A stretch of 64,000 nt of DNA from JAYREN01 sp963663375 (GCA_963663375.1 OY760195.1:744001-808000), one strand, 5' to 3'; shown: positions 23,801 to 32,071, counted from the stretch's first letter. Made by a program: numbers and translations. The notes: a model not told the origin generated them from the letters alone.

Positions 23801-24289
23801 ATGTCCAACGACAAACACAAATCTAGGGTTTCAACAATCCTCTCCATAGCATCGATTGCTGCACCACTCCTCTCTGTCGGTCTTGTTGTCCTTATTCAGG
23901 AAATTTCCAATTCCTCATTCTGGAACTATGTTCGCAAAGACGAGGCGCATATTGCGGGACTAATGGCTTGGACCGAGATCATCCAACTCGGTTTTGGACT
24001 GGCTATTGGTTGTCTCCTCGGTATCCTTCTCGGAATTCTCAGTATCAAGTTCAGGAAACGCATTATCAGTTTTGGCCTAGTGGCACTCGTTTTCAATTCC
24101 ATCCCATTCTTACTTTTGCTTGCTTTGTGGGGCATTCAGCTTTACAAAACCCACAATGACCATCCGCGCCCTAACCAATCGTTCAACTCGGACGCTACCT
24201 CTGCGAGTCACTTTCTCCACCAAACGTTCCGATTCCTCGTCTCCCCTCAATGCGCCGCTTCGGTAGCGCCGGTTAACTCCATACGTTAG
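23801..24289 (+). CDS. Membrane protein reading through attC (copy at 32499)
   Basis: 162 residues, of which about the last 38 are encoded by the attC. Residues 1-123 are the cassette-specific part with TMs about 12-32, 61-83 and 91-112. No stop occurs before R'', so the frame crosses the whole attC (PNQSFNSDATSASHF...) and stops at the TAG in GTTAGG. Nearly identical to 32499-32987, including the tail. Whether the tail is translated or trimmed is unknown. Confidence 0.75.
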   Translation: MSNDKHKSRVSTILSIASIAAPLLSVGLVVLIQEISNSSFWNYVRKDEAHIAGLMAWTEIIQLGFGLAIGCLLGILLGILSIKFRKRIISFGLVALVFNSIPFLLLLALWGIQLYKTHNDHPRPNQSFNSDATSASHFLHQTFRFLVSPQCAASVAPVNSIR

Positions 24290-24291
24290 GC
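24169..24291 (+). repeat. attC site (translated in frame)
   Basis: R'' CCCTAAC; GCTACC / GGTAGC arms. Overlaps the 3' end of the membrane-protein frame. Confidence 0.9.
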
Positions 24292-24296
24292 GCTAC

Positions 24297-24647
24297 ATGT
24301 GGATTGCCCTACCAGCCCTTTTCTTGGCCTTGCCTCTATGCCAAGTCGAGACACAAGCCTGGACCCCAATCCAAGGCAAGGTCTCGTATTCCGACATTCA
24401 CGATTTGGTCCCGCCATTGGCCAAGATCGGCATGTCGGGAATCACCATCGAATTCGAGGCAACAATCTTCAAACAGCGCTTCTGCAATATAAAAGTGACC
24501 AAGGTTCCAGACTTTGCAGATGCGCCCAAGTGGCTGCCTAAAATAATCGAAAAAATTCTACTGACAGAACCAGACTCATCAAAAACACGCCTGTACAGAT
24601 ACACATTTGGCGGCAAAATTGAACATAACCTATATGTACAGCAATAG
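24297..24647 (+). CDS. Secreted protein, related to 32997
   Basis: 116 residues. Signal peptide about 1-20 (ALPALFLALPLCQVETQA). The mature part has GITIEFEATIFKQRFCNI and later WLPKIIEKIL; the same pattern (VSIRFRASVKNRHFDNI ... WFVPNILQKA) occurs at 32997. The strand-strand-helix order recalls TonB C-terminal-like folds, not certain. Starts 5 nt after R'. Confidence 0.74.
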   Translation: MWIALPALFLALPLCQVETQAWTPIQGKVSYSDIHDLVPPLAKIGMSGITIEFEATIFKQRFCNIKVTKVPDFADAPKWLPKIIEKILLTEPDSSKTRLYRYTFGGKIEHNLYVQQ

Positions 24648-24664
24648 TTTTTCCAGGAGATCGC

Positions 24665-24788
24665 GCCTAACCAATCGTTCAACCCGGACGCTGCCTCTTC
24701 GAGTCAACGTCCTCGACCACCGCTCTGATTCCCTTTTCTCTCACCACCGCGCCGCCGTCGGCAGCGCCGGTTAACTCAGTCGTTAGGC
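24665..24788 (+). repeat. attC site
   Basis: GCTGCC / GGCAGC with CGCCGCCGTCGG apex; R' preceded by ACTCAGTC. Confidence 0.9.
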
Positions 24789-24943
24789 CGCCACACCGCG
24801 AGAACGGTTTTCTCAGCTTCAGCGCTTCGACAATGTCATGCTTATCGGCAACACCGTTTCGATTTTCAAAGCACCGCAGCTCCTTGATCTTTTCCAATCC
24901 CAAGGCCTTCTTGCTCCGTTCTCGCGTTGGGCGGAGCAAGGCG
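24789..24943. mobile_element. Cassette D, copy 2
   Basis: ~155 bp. Minus-strand frame RNGVADKHDIVEALKLRKPF is open here but not stopped before the boundary. Very similar to copy 3 over CGCCACACCGCGAGAACGG and TTTCTCAG. Confidence 0.75.
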
Positions 24944-25067
24944 GTCTAACCCATCGTTCAACTCGGACGCTGCAGCCACGGGCACTTTTCTCCCGCCTGC
25001 GTTCGGATTTCTCGTCCCCTTCCATCGCCCGGTTGGCTGCACCGCCGGTTAACTCCATACGTTAGGC
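24944..25067 (+). repeat. attC site, R'' GTCTAAC
   Basis: GCTGCAGCC arms; same GTCTAAC core as the other D copies but a different stem class. Confidence 0.9.
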
Positions 25068-25076
25068 CGCACAACC

Positions 25077-25385
25077 ATGGACTACTTCGCACCTAACAAC
25101 TGGCACATCTCGATTGACGAGCTGTTTTCCTCTGTGCAATTGGAGCAAATCCAGTCATATCTCAATCACACCGGATGTATTGTCGTACTTCACAGCCATT
25201 TTTGCGGTGCGTGCTGTGCCACTCCAAGCGCCTTCGACGATTTCGATGACTTCAAAGAATATCTCCTGTCAAATGGCCGTCCAGGCGACATTGTCCGAGT
25301 TTGGGCGTTTCCAGCCGGAGAACCAATGTTCAAAGGGAAGCTACCAAACGAAAATGGTGAAGTGCCTAAGATCGGAGCGTACTAA
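25077..25385 (+). CDS. Small soluble protein, Cys-rich centre
   Basis: 102 residues, no signal. Centre has HSHFCGACCATP followed by an acidic stretch FDDFDDFKEYL; end EPMFKGKLPNENGEVPK. Short, acidic and cysteine-containing; family unknown. A CxxCC cluster could bind metal or be redox-active (inference). Confidence 0.7.
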   Translation: MDYFAPNNWHISIDELFSSVQLEQIQSYLNHTGCIVVLHSHFCGACCATPSAFDDFDDFKEYLLSNGRPGDIVRVWAFPAGEPMFKGKLPNENGEVPKIGAY

Positions 25386-25392
25386 TGGTGCG

Positions 25393-25489
25393 CCCTAACC
25401 AATCGTTCAACCCGGACGCTGCCTCTGCGAGTCACCGTCCGATCCTTCCGCGCCGCTACGGCAGCGCCGGTTAACTCCATACGTTAGGC
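25393..25489 (+). repeat. attC site
   Basis: R'' CCCTAAC, 97-nt GCTGCC form. Confidence 0.9.
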
Positions 25490-25498
25490 CGCATCCAC

Positions 25499-25771
25499 AT
25501 GAAGAAGCTGTTTTTGTCCCTGATCGTGGCCGCTTTCCATATTGCAATCACGATCATTCTCTATCGCGAACGAGCCCTGCATCGTCGGGTAGAAAGCGAT
25601 GTGGTTCTACTCCTGCTCCCGTTCATTGCGGCTTCGGTAGGGTATTTCCTGGTTCTCACCTTCAAGGGATCCTTGAAACTTCGTCTTGTTGGGCTTCTCG
25701 GCGCACCCGCTTGCGCACTCCTTTCACTTTGGGCAGCGATGCTCTACACCCTAAATACCTATGGTTCCTAA
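25499..25771 (+). CDS. Membrane protein, three TM
   Basis: 90 residues; TMs about 4-20, 35-55 and 62-82, separated by basic loops (YRERALHRRVES, KGSLKLR). Unknown family. The N-terminal MKKLFLSLIVA looks like a signal anchor. Confidence 0.75.
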   Translation: MKKLFLSLIVAAFHIAITIILYRERALHRRVESDVVLLLLPFIAASVGYFLVLTFKGSLKLRLVGLLGAPACALLSLWAAMLYTLNTYGS

Positions 25772-25791
25772 ATTCCCATTCCCAATCGGCG

Positions 25792-25915
25792 GCCTAACCA
25801 ATCGTTCAACTCGGACGCTGCAGCCACGAGCACTTTCCTCCCGTCTGCGTTCGGATTTCTCGTCCCCTTTCATCGTCCGGTTGGCTGCACCGCCGGTTAA
25901 CTCCAATCGTTAGGC
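25792..25915 (+). repeat. attC site
   Basis: GCTGCAGCC form, CCGTCTGCG apex. Confidence 0.92.
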
Positions 25916-26187
25916 CGCAGGAAAACCGCTCTGGTTCTCATCGCGCCAAACATCGAATTCTCCCCTCAAGGTTTTCTTCCAGCTATCGAGCAAGGCCAAC
26001 TTCACCGCCATTCTCGCTGTCATCATTTCGAGTACGCTCCAGCATTTCCGCCACGTCCCACGCTCATCGGCCTTTCCCTTTCAACGCCACGCCTCCTTTC
26101 AACTGCGGCAATCCATGAAAACCGTTCCGCTTCAAGGCTTTCAAAACCAGTCGCGCCGCGAACTTTCAACGGGCTCAGTCCAGCGCG
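25916..26187 (-). mobile_element. Cassette A, copy 15
   Basis: 272 bp; AACTTCACCGCCATTCTC variant (MMTARMAVKLA on the inverted frame) and CATCGAATTCTCCCC. Confidence 0.85.
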
Positions 26188-26285
26188 CCCTAACCCATCG
26201 TTCAACTCGGACGCTGCCTCCGCGAGTCACTTTCACCACCGCAACGCGCCGCTACGGCAGCGCCGGTTAACTCCATACGTTAGGC
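26188..26285 (+). repeat. attC site
   Basis: 98-nt form, arms GCTGCC / GGCAGC; same apex family as 15664. Confidence 0.9.
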
Positions 26286-26557
26286 CGCAGGAAAACCGCT
26301 CTGGTTCTAGCCGCGCCGAACACCAGCTCCTCCGTTCAAGGTTTCCTTCCAGCTATCGAGCAAGGCCAACTTAATCGGTTCATTCGCTGTCATCATTTCG
26401 AGTACGCTCCGGCATTTCCGCCACGTCCCACGCTCTTCGCCCTTCCCCTTTCAACGCCACGCATCCTTTCAACTGCGGCAATCCATGAAATCCGCTCAGC
26501 TCCAAGGCTTTCAAAACCAGTCGCGCCGCGAGCTTTCAACGGGCTCAGTCCAGCGCG
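26286..26557 (-). mobile_element. Cassette A, copy 16
   Basis: 272 bp; TTCTAGCCGCGCC and CAGCTCCTCC variants. Confidence 0.85.
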
Positions 26558-26681
26558 CCCTAACCCATCGTTCAACTCCGACGCTGCCTCTGCGAGTCAC
26601 CAGCCTCCACCAGCGTTCGGATTTCTCGTCACCCACTTTCCGCGCCGCTTCGGCAGCGCCGGTTAACTCCATACGTTAGGC
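26558..26681 (+). repeat. attC site
   Basis: R'' CCCTAAC; GCTGCC / GGCAGC with CACCCACTTTCCGCG apex. Confidence 0.9.
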
Positions 26682-26712
26682 GTTTCCACATTTTCAATCC
26701 AGGAGTCACAGA

Positions 26713-26922
26713 ATGACCGAAATGCTTAGGTCTCTTCTTTCCGCAATCGGCGCTGTCACTATTACGAGGCTGGCCTATTGGTTTTTCCATTTCAAGCCAT
26801 CCGACCATTTTTCAACAGGTATTGCAATATTGATTGATTTGGTTATTTTTACATTCGCATATGCGTTAAGCTTTTTTATTGTTTCTATGTTTTTCAAAAA
26901 GAAAAGTCCAACAAACGCCTAA
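26713..26922 (+). CDS. Small two-TM membrane protein
   Basis: 69 residues; TMs about 5-24 and 36-59, ending FFKKKSPTNA. AGGAG 9 nt before the ATG decides the start. Cassette ends TTAGGCGTTT and AAACGCCTAAC are complementary over 10 nt. TAA in R''. Function unknown. Confidence 0.75.
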   Translation: MTEMLRSLLSAIGAVTITRLAYWFFHFKPSDHFSTGIAILIDLVIFTFAYALSFFIVSMFFKKKSPTNA

Positions 26923-27013
26923 CCCATCGTTCAACCCGGACGCTGCCTCTGCGAGTCACCGTCCAATCCTTCCGCGCCGCTACGGCAGCGCCGGTTAACT
27001 CCATACGTTAGGC
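26917..27013 (+). repeat. attC site
   Basis: 97-nt GCTGCC / GGCAGC form. Confidence 0.92.
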
Positions 27014-27028
27014 CCACCAGGAGCAGCA

Positions 27029-27217
27029 ATGACCAAGATACTTTCTCAGGCTTTCGGCGTTGCGTGTGGCTCACTTATTTATGACTTGATTGCCAAACCA
27101 GACTGGCGCTCAGTTGATTACAAAAAGGCTGCTTTCATTTTTCTTTTTTCGTGGCTCGCTTTTTGGCTCATAGCGAAAAGAACCACTACCAAGAACGTTC
27201 AACCAAAATCTGTATAA
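27029..27217 (+). CDS. Small membrane protein
   Basis: 62 residues. One weak N-terminal helix (ILSQAFGVACGSLIYDL), then TM about 34-50 (AFIFLFSWLAFWLIA) and a basic tail. AGGAG 6 nt before the ATG. The 3' end of the cassette has AAAGTCCAGCTCG before the attC. Unknown function. Confidence 0.7.
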   Translation: MTKILSQAFGVACGSLIYDLIAKPDWRSVDYKKAAFIFLFSWLAFWLIAKRTTTKNVQPKSV

Positions 27218-27249
27218 ACTTCTAACTCCATCGAGCAAAGTCCAGCTCG

Positions 27250-27373
27250 GCCTAACCCATCGTTCAACTCGGACGCTGCAGCCACGATCTACTTTCTCCC
27301 ACCTGCGTTCGGATTTCTCATCCCCTTTCATCGTCCGGTTGGCTGCACCGCCGGTTAACTCCATACGTTAGGG
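27250..27373 (+). repeat. attC site, R' GTTAGGG
   Basis: GCTGCAGCC form; the last G belongs to the next cassette, which ends CGCCCTAAC. Confidence 0.9.
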
Positions 27374-27379
27374 CGCTTC

Positions 27380-27919
27380 ATGTCCCGAATTCCAAGATCA
27401 ATCATCATTGCCACAGCCATTTGTGGATCTTTCATTTCTTCTTTTGGTCAACAACCGCCAACCAATCCACCCACCCCAGAAGATATGGAATTGCCTGCGC
27501 CCCCGAACGTGCTTTGGGTCAAGCCCGAAGGCGGCCTCCCGCCAGGTTTCTTCTGGAAAACCCATGATGGACCTGATTTTTTTGTATATTACGGCTTTCC
27601 ACCAAAAGGGAATTCATCAACTGTTGGCGTTTATGTCGGTCTTCACCCAAATTTCAAGGTGCCTCTGGGAGCAAAGGCAAAAGAAGGGATGATTGCCGGG
27701 GTTCCTGTAACTTGGAATGTCACCAAACGAGGTAAGCACGCCTTTTCAGCAACCACGCTAATTCGGTCATTCCCTGCAAAGACATCATCGGCCAATGACG
27801 TTCCCATTTCGCTACATATCTGGGTGAATACCAAAACAGAATCCGAATTACTCGGGCTCCTTTCCACTTTAGAATCTCTTAAGCTTCCCCTAATGAGGGC
27901 CATTCCCGGCGCGCCCTAA
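27380..27919 (+). CDS. Secreted proline-rich protein
   Basis: 179 residues. Signal peptide about 1-23 (IIIATAICGSFISSFGQ), then a proline-rich linker (QQPPTNPPTPEDMELPAPP) and a globular domain with GPDFFVYYGFPPKGN, VGVYVGLHPNF and SLHIWVNTKTESELL. Unknown family. Its cassette ends GTTAGGGCGC and GCGCCCTAAC match exactly. TAA in the R''. Confidence 0.78.
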   Translation: MSRIPRSIIIATAICGSFISSFGQQPPTNPPTPEDMELPAPPNVLWVKPEGGLPPGFFWKTHDGPDFFVYYGFPPKGNSSTVGVYVGLHPNFKVPLGAKAKEGMIAGVPVTWNVTKRGKHAFSATTLIRSFPAKTSSANDVPISLHIWVNTKTESELLGLLSTLESLKLPLMRAIPGAP

Positions 27920-28037
27920 CCCATCGTTCAACTCGGACGCTGCAGCCACGAGCAGTTTCCTCCCGCCTGCATTCGGATTTCTCGTCCCCTTTCATCGTCC
28001 GGTTGGCTGCACCGCCGGTTAACTCCATTCGTTAGGC
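27914..28037 (+). repeat. attC site, R'' CCCTAAC
   Basis: GCTGCAGCC arms, 124 nt. Confidence 0.92.
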
Positions 28038-28039
28038 CT

Positions 28040-28423
28040 CTACTCCAGAACCGAAGTATTTTTCATTCGATCCTCGATCTCCTCCTGATTCGGAATCATT
28101 GGGCTTACCTGAAAACCCACACCCCTAAGTACGATGAAATATGTTTTCCCAGGTTCTGCCTGAACCGCTAGATTGTTGAAGACTGAACCAATTGAATGCA
28201 ACCCGATTGGAACAACTATTTCTAATCTTTTGCTACGTCGAATTGCAGCTATCTTCTTACCATCAAGTACAACTTCCCAGGCAACAGCAGCTCCCATCTC
28301 CGTCTGCTCACGAAAAATTATTACCTTTGCAGATGGACCTTCAGCTTTCACAGGATAAGCTTGGAATTTGACATTCGAACAGGCCAAGGACAGCAATAAA
28401 GTGCAGACGGCAGCAACACGCAT
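28040..28423 (-). CDS. Inverted lipoprotein gene, DUF2846-like
   Basis: 127 residues, the only confident gene opposite to the array direction. Lipobox SLAC (Cys14). The mature part, with KVIIFREQTEMG, WEVVLDGKKIAAI, RLEIVVPIGLHSI, and then AEPGKTYFIVLRG, follows the pattern of DUF2846-type lipoproteins (small sugar-binding-like beta sandwich). GGAGG 6 nt before the ATG sets the start; a TTG eight codons earlier is in frame. About 95 nt of cassette lie upstream, enough for its own promoter, which an inverted gene needs because array transcription would run antisense. Confidence 0.82.
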   Translation of the reverse strand: MRVAAVCTLLLSLACSNVKFQAYPVKAEGPSAKVIIFREQTEMGAAVAWEVVLDGKKIAAIRRSKRLEIVVPIGLHSIGSVFNNLAVQAEPGKTYFIVLRGVGFQVSPMIPNQEEIEDRMKNTSVLE

Positions 28424-28459
28424 GAGACCTCCATTTGGATTTGTCAAACCCGTAGAATT

Positions 28460-28496
28460 ATTCTAATCCTAGTCTATGCTGAACCTCTTCACGCAA
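28460..28496 (-). promoter_or_regulatory. Possible promoter of the inverted lipoprotein gene
   Basis: On the minus strand TTGCGT is followed 19 nt later by TAGGAT and by an overlapping TAGAAT. Weak match to the bacterial -35/-10 consensus; position upstream of the only inverted gene is the main support. Confidence 0.3.
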
Positions 28497-28518
28497 GAAA
28501 CCAAAATCCCGTCCATCG

Positions 28519-28642
28519 GCCTAACCAATCGTTCAACCCGGACGCTGCCTCTGTGAGCCACTTCTCCCGCAATCAATCTGGAATTCTCGTCTCCTCCCGT
28601 CGCGCCGCTTTCGGCAGCGCCGGTTAACTCCATACGTTAGGC
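28519..28642 (+). repeat. attC site
   Basis: GCTGCC / GGCAGC, 124 nt, with the CTGTGAGCCACTTC half otherwise seen in GTTGCC-type sites. Confidence 0.9.
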
Positions 28643-28914
28643 CGCAGGAAAACCGCTCTGGTTCTCATCGCGCCGAGATACGAACTCTCCGTCCAAGGTT
28701 TCCTTCCAGCTATCGAGCAAGGCCAACTTAATCGGTTCATTCGCTGTCATCATTTCTAGTACGCTCCAGCATTTCCGCCACGTCCCCCGCTCTTCGCCCT
28801 TTCCCTTTCAACGCCACGCCTCCTTTCAACTGCGGCAATCCATGAAATCCGTTCAGTTCCAAGGCTTTCAAAACCAGTCGCGCCGCGAGCTTTCAACGGG
28901 CTCAGTCCAGCGCG
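28643..28914 (-). mobile_element. Cassette A, copy 17
   Basis: 272 bp; TTTCTAGTACG changes the stop of the upstream minus-strand frame. Confidence 0.85.
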
Positions 28915-29038
28915 CCCTAACCCATCGTTCAACTCGGACGCTGCAGCCACGAGCACTTTTCTCCCGCCTGCGTTCGGATTTCTCGTCCCCTTTCATCGTC
29001 CGGTTGGCTGCACCGCCGGTTAACTCCATACGTTAGGC
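28915..29038 (+). repeat. attC site
   Basis: R'' CCCTAAC; GCTGCAGCC arms. Confidence 0.9.
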
Positions 29039-29063
29039 CCTACATCAACCACCGGAGGTTCCA

Positions 29064-29357
29064 ATGCCCGTTATCAATGAATTCCCACGCCCCGGCGTTT
29101 CTCACTATTGCGTACGAAAGCCTGGTCAGTCTCAGATGATCATCTCGGTTGAAGCTGGTAGATTCTCCGCGTCAGGAGAACCAATCACCCTTGTTTCGCT
29201 TGGTTCGGCAACTCACGAATTTCTGGATTCAACCCAAGCTGATGATTTCGCACGAATTGTCGCAGGTGTCCTTGATCAGCTGCCAGGGATCAATCAGAGC
29301 CAATGCGCCGGAGAAGCCTGGACTGTTGGCATTGCCTCCTTGCAAGGTCGGGCCTAA
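29064..29357 (+). CDS. Small soluble protein, unknown
   Basis: 97 residues, no signal. Pattern VINEFPRPGVSHYCVRK, then MIISVEAGRFSASGE, an acidic helix (STQADDFARIVAGVLDQL) and WTVGIASLQGRA. Not recognised. The 26-nt leader carries GGAGG 5 nt before the ATG, one of the best RBSs in the window. TAA in R''. Confidence 0.76.
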   Translation: MPVINEFPRPGVSHYCVRKPGQSQMIISVEAGRFSASGEPITLVSLGSATHEFLDSTQADDFARIVAGVLDQLPGINQSQCAGEAWTVGIASLQGRA

Positions 29358-29475
29358 CCAATCGTTCAACCCGGACGCTGCCTCCACTGGCAACTTCCTC
29401 CTCCACTCGGTCGGATTTCTCGTCTCCCTCCAGCGCGCCGCAGTCGGCACCGCCGGTTAACTCCATACGTTAGGG
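29352..29475 (+). repeat. attC site, R' GTTAGGG
   Basis: Left arm GCTGCC, right arm GGCACC (one mismatch). R' G belongs to the next cassette. Confidence 0.88.
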
Positions 29476-29486
29476 CAACCCTTCAC

Positions 29487-29873
29487 GTGCGAAAACTTTT
29501 TCTAGCATGGACTGACCTTCTGCGCTCTCTACCGCCACTGGTAGCCTCTTTTGCCTTCATAATTTCTGTTCAGTCCATTTTTATGTTGCTCGGACTGATA
29601 CTGCTTATGGTCAGTGCAATGACGCCAGTTGATCCAATGCGATGCAGCGCTGATTGGGGACTTCCCTATATTGCAGGGGCACTGGCAGTTCTCGTCGCTG
29701 GTTTCCCAACAAACCTCGCGCTTTACTATTTGCTTCCGAAGATCTCATTTTTCGGCCTCAGCCTCAATGAAACGACTCGGATTGTTTTGTCAGGTTTCGC
29801 ACCGATCATTTTGCATTGGTCTTTTGTCGCGGTCGTCCGTTGTATCCAAGCAAAGAAACACCATAATGCCTAA
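29487..29873 (+). CDS. Membrane protein, four TM
   Basis: 128 residues from GTG. TMs about 13-46 (possibly two), 60-78, 83-99 and 103-121. Loop TPVDPMRCSADWGLP is periplasmic if the N-terminus is inside. Unknown. The cassette has the longest plain end match: GTTAGGGCAAC and GTTGCCCTAAC, 11 nt. Confidence 0.74.
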   Translation: MRKLFLAWTDLLRSLPPLVASFAFIISVQSIFMLLGLILLMVSAMTPVDPMRCSADWGLPYIAGALAVLVAGFPTNLALYYLLPKISFFGLSLNETTRIVLSGFAPIILHWSFVAVVRCIQAKKHHNA

Positions 29874-29880
29874 ACTGTTG

Positions 29881-30004
29881 CCCTAACCCATCGTTCAACG
29901 CCGACGCTGCCTCTGCGAGTCACCGGCCACCATCAGCGTTCGGATTTCTCATCTCTCACCTTCCGCGCCGCTTCGGCAGCGCCGGTTAACTCCATACGTT
30001 AGGC
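29881..30004 (+). repeat. attC site, R'' CCCTAAC
   Basis: GCTGCC / GGCAGC, 124 nt; left flank CAACGCCGACG variant. Confidence 0.9.
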
Positions 30005-30276
30005 CGCAGGAAAACCGCTCTGGTTCTCATCGCGCCGAGAAACGAACTCTCCGTTCAAGGTTTCCTTCCAGCTATCGAGCAAGGCCAACTTCACCGCCGC
30101 TCTCGCTGTCATCATTTCGATTACGCTCCAGCATTTCCGCCACGTCATACGCTCGTCGGCCTTTCCCTCTCAACGCCACGCCTCCTTTCAACTGCGGCAA
30201 TCCATGAAATCCGCTCAGCTCCAAGGCTTTCAAATCCAGTCGCGCCGCGAGCTTTCAACGGGCTCAGTCCAGCGCG
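30005..30276 (-). mobile_element. Cassette A, copy 18
   Basis: 272 bp; AACTTCACCGCCGCTCTC variant like copies 7 and 26. Confidence 0.85.
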
Positions 30277-30400
30277 CCCTAACCCATCGTTCAACTCGGA
30301 CGCTGCAGCCACGAGCACTTTCCTCCCGCCTGCATTCGGATTTCTCGTCCCCTTTCATCGTCCGGTTGGCTGCACCGCCGGTTAACTCCATACGTTAGGC
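30277..30400 (+). repeat. attC site
   Basis: R'' CCCTAAC; GCTGCAGCC arms. Confidence 0.9.
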
Positions 30401-30676
30401 CAACTCCATCGTTTCTTCCTTCTAGCACTGCAACGCCCTGCCCTGCGTTTTCCTTCCAGCCATCCAGCAAGGCCAACTTCACCGTCCTTCCCGCTGTCAT
30501 CATTACGAGTACGCTCCTTCGCATCGTTCACGCGCCACGCTCAAAGCCCTCAGGCCTTCAGCCTCGCGTCTTCGCCCAGCCCGGCAGGTTCACTTTGTCC
30601 ATGAACACCCAAAGGCCCATTCTTCTGCCCAACGGTTCGCACCAGCGCACCGCAGCCCGCACAGGCGCACGTCTGG
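30401..30676 (-). mobile_element. Cassette B, copy 1
   Basis: ~276-bp gene-poor cassette, related to A in its centre: minus-strand MMTA followed by VKLALLDGWKE, preceded by AAGGAG. The rest of the body (for example CAGCCTCGCGTCTTCGC) is unrelated to A. Second copy at 55203. Confidence 0.75.
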
Positions 30677-30800
30677 GCCTAACCATCCGCTCAACTCGGA
30701 CGCTGCCTCTGCGAGGCATCGTCCTCGACGATCATTCGGATATCCCGTCTCTTTTTCTAATTTCGCTATCGGCCGCGCCGGTTAGCTTTGCTCGTTAGGC
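30677..30800 (+). repeat. attC site with altered L boxes
   Basis: GCTCAAC / GTTAGC pair; right arm GGCCGC only partly matches left arm GCTGCC. Confidence 0.88.
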
Positions 30801-30961
30801 CGCATCTACCGAGTCCGAGAGAATCCGGAATCGCTTGTTCAGAGGTACGCAATAATGGGGGAGTTGAACCTTTTCACTTTTTCGCATCTTCATTCTAGGG
30901 GACTTACCCTTGGGTTCCACCCCCGAAAACCTCATCTCCCCCGTTACTGCGTACCCCAAAC
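30801..30961. repeat. Cassette J: gene-less body with a large inverted repeat
   Basis: No coding frame seen. Contains two 20-nt arms, 30844-30863 and 30936-30955, complementary at 18 of 20 positions, around a 72-nt loop. Could be an unusual attC, a recombination relic or a transcription-blocking hairpin. Confidence 0.6.
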
Positions 30962-30995
30962 GCGTACTCCCAGTACGCCCAATCCTTAGTTAGGC
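30962..30995 (+). repeat. Atypical attC-like junction
   Basis: Perfect hairpin GCGTACT-ccc-AGTACGC (30962-30978) overlapping GCCCAAT, 5 nt, then GTTAGGC (30989-30995). Same plan as positions 1-50. Confidence 0.55.
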
Positions 30996-31010
30996 ACAAG
31001 GATCTCGACC

Positions 31011-31946
31011 ATGATCATCCCCATTAATCAAAGATTTCAAATTGGCCAAATTCGTCCCACGCTAGTCAGCACATTGCGCAAATGTGATAACTCTATTCTT
31101 TTTCACGAAAATTATGATGCCAGGCACCCATTAGGGTCCTATAACCTGTCGCTTGACAAAATATGCAAACGAGCCAATGTCCTGCTAGACGTTTTGGACA
31201 ACTTGAAACGGGAAACAATCAACGATGATTTTAAATCTCCACAATATCAACCACTATTGGAAGCCACAGACCACCTTCTTGACGCGCTCATGGAGCACCT
31301 TGACGATTGCAATGGCATCCATCGCAGCTTTTTCGCAGATAGTGAATCGCGACAATTCAAAAAAAGCCATAGCATTCTCAAACGAGGTTTGGAACCATAT
31401 CGTGCCCATATCGGCAACATTGTTAATTATTTAAAACACAACCAGGGCAATCTTCGATTTTTAGTGTTTTATTGGCCCGGAATGATGGTCCCAGGTTATT
31501 ACATTGAGGGCCCGATGTCTGGTGGCGGACTTGGGCCAACCAAGTCAATCCATTCCGACGGAAATTCAGGATTCTCCTTCTACCGCGACCTTCCTTTCCA
31601 CATCTGTAGCATTTTCGCTATTTCAAATGTCCTGTCTGAACGATTGCACAATATCAATCCAGGTTTAGAACATTTGTCAGAGAAAGACTACCCGCAAGAT
31701 TCACATTCCGAATGGCATAACCTCTTTTCAAGAACGGCAGCGCTACCAAAATTCTATTTCCCCGATGAAATATATAAGCCTCAGCCCGAGGTTTTACTTT
31801 CCGATTCTGAGGCCAGCCTCCTATTCCCTCACAACCCCGTTGCTGCCCAGCCAATTCCAAATGGGGCCCGAATAACCTCCGTTATGGCCGGTGATGGCGT
31901 AACGCGAACTTTTAAACTCCCATATTGGACTCCGACCGGTGCCTAA
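31011..31946 (+). CDS. Large soluble protein, unknown
   Basis: 311 residues, second longest gene here; no signal or TM. N-terminal two-thirds is helical and charged (DKICKRANVLLDVLDNLKRE, EATDHLLDALMEHLDDC, HSILKRGLEPYRAHI). Centre has a glycine-rich loop YIEGPMSGGGLGP, followed by HSDGNSGFSFYRDLPFH. C-terminal third ends GDGVTRTFKLPYW. I do not recognise a catalytic motif. It follows an atypical junction, has its TAA in R'', and is twice as long as typical neighbours. Confidence 0.82.
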   Translation: MIIPINQRFQIGQIRPTLVSTLRKCDNSILFHENYDARHPLGSYNLSLDKICKRANVLLDVLDNLKRETINDDFKSPQYQPLLEATDHLLDALMEHLDDCNGIHRSFFADSESRQFKKSHSILKRGLEPYRAHIGNIVNYLKHNQGNLRFLVFYWPGMMVPGYYIEGPMSGGGLGPTKSIHSDGNSGFSFYRDLPFHICSIFAISNVLSERLHNINPGLEHLSEKDYPQDSHSEWHNLFSRTAALPKFYFPDEIYKPQPEVLLSDSEASLLFPHNPVAAQPIPNGARITSVMAGDGVTRTFKLPYWTPTGA

Positions 31947-32063
31947 CCAATCGTTCAACCCGGACGCTACCTCTGCGAGTCACATTCCCCGCCAAGCGTT
32001 CCGATTCCTCGTCTCCCACCACCGCGCCGCTTCGGTAGCGCCGGTTAACTCCATACGTTAGGC
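31941..32063 (+). repeat. attC site
   Basis: GCTACC / GGTAGC arms, 123 nt. Confidence 0.92.
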
Positions 32064-32071
32064 CGCTCTAC

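Noticed and set aside
30595..30798. Plus-strand frame MSMNTQRPILLPNGSHQRTAARTG... in cassette B
   Set aside because: Conserved between two copies, but no RBS and half is attC; insufficient to call.
30962..30995. Atypical junctions interpreted as attI or an integron end
   Set aside because: Four exist, each flanked on both sides by ordinary cassettes, and no integrase is nearby.
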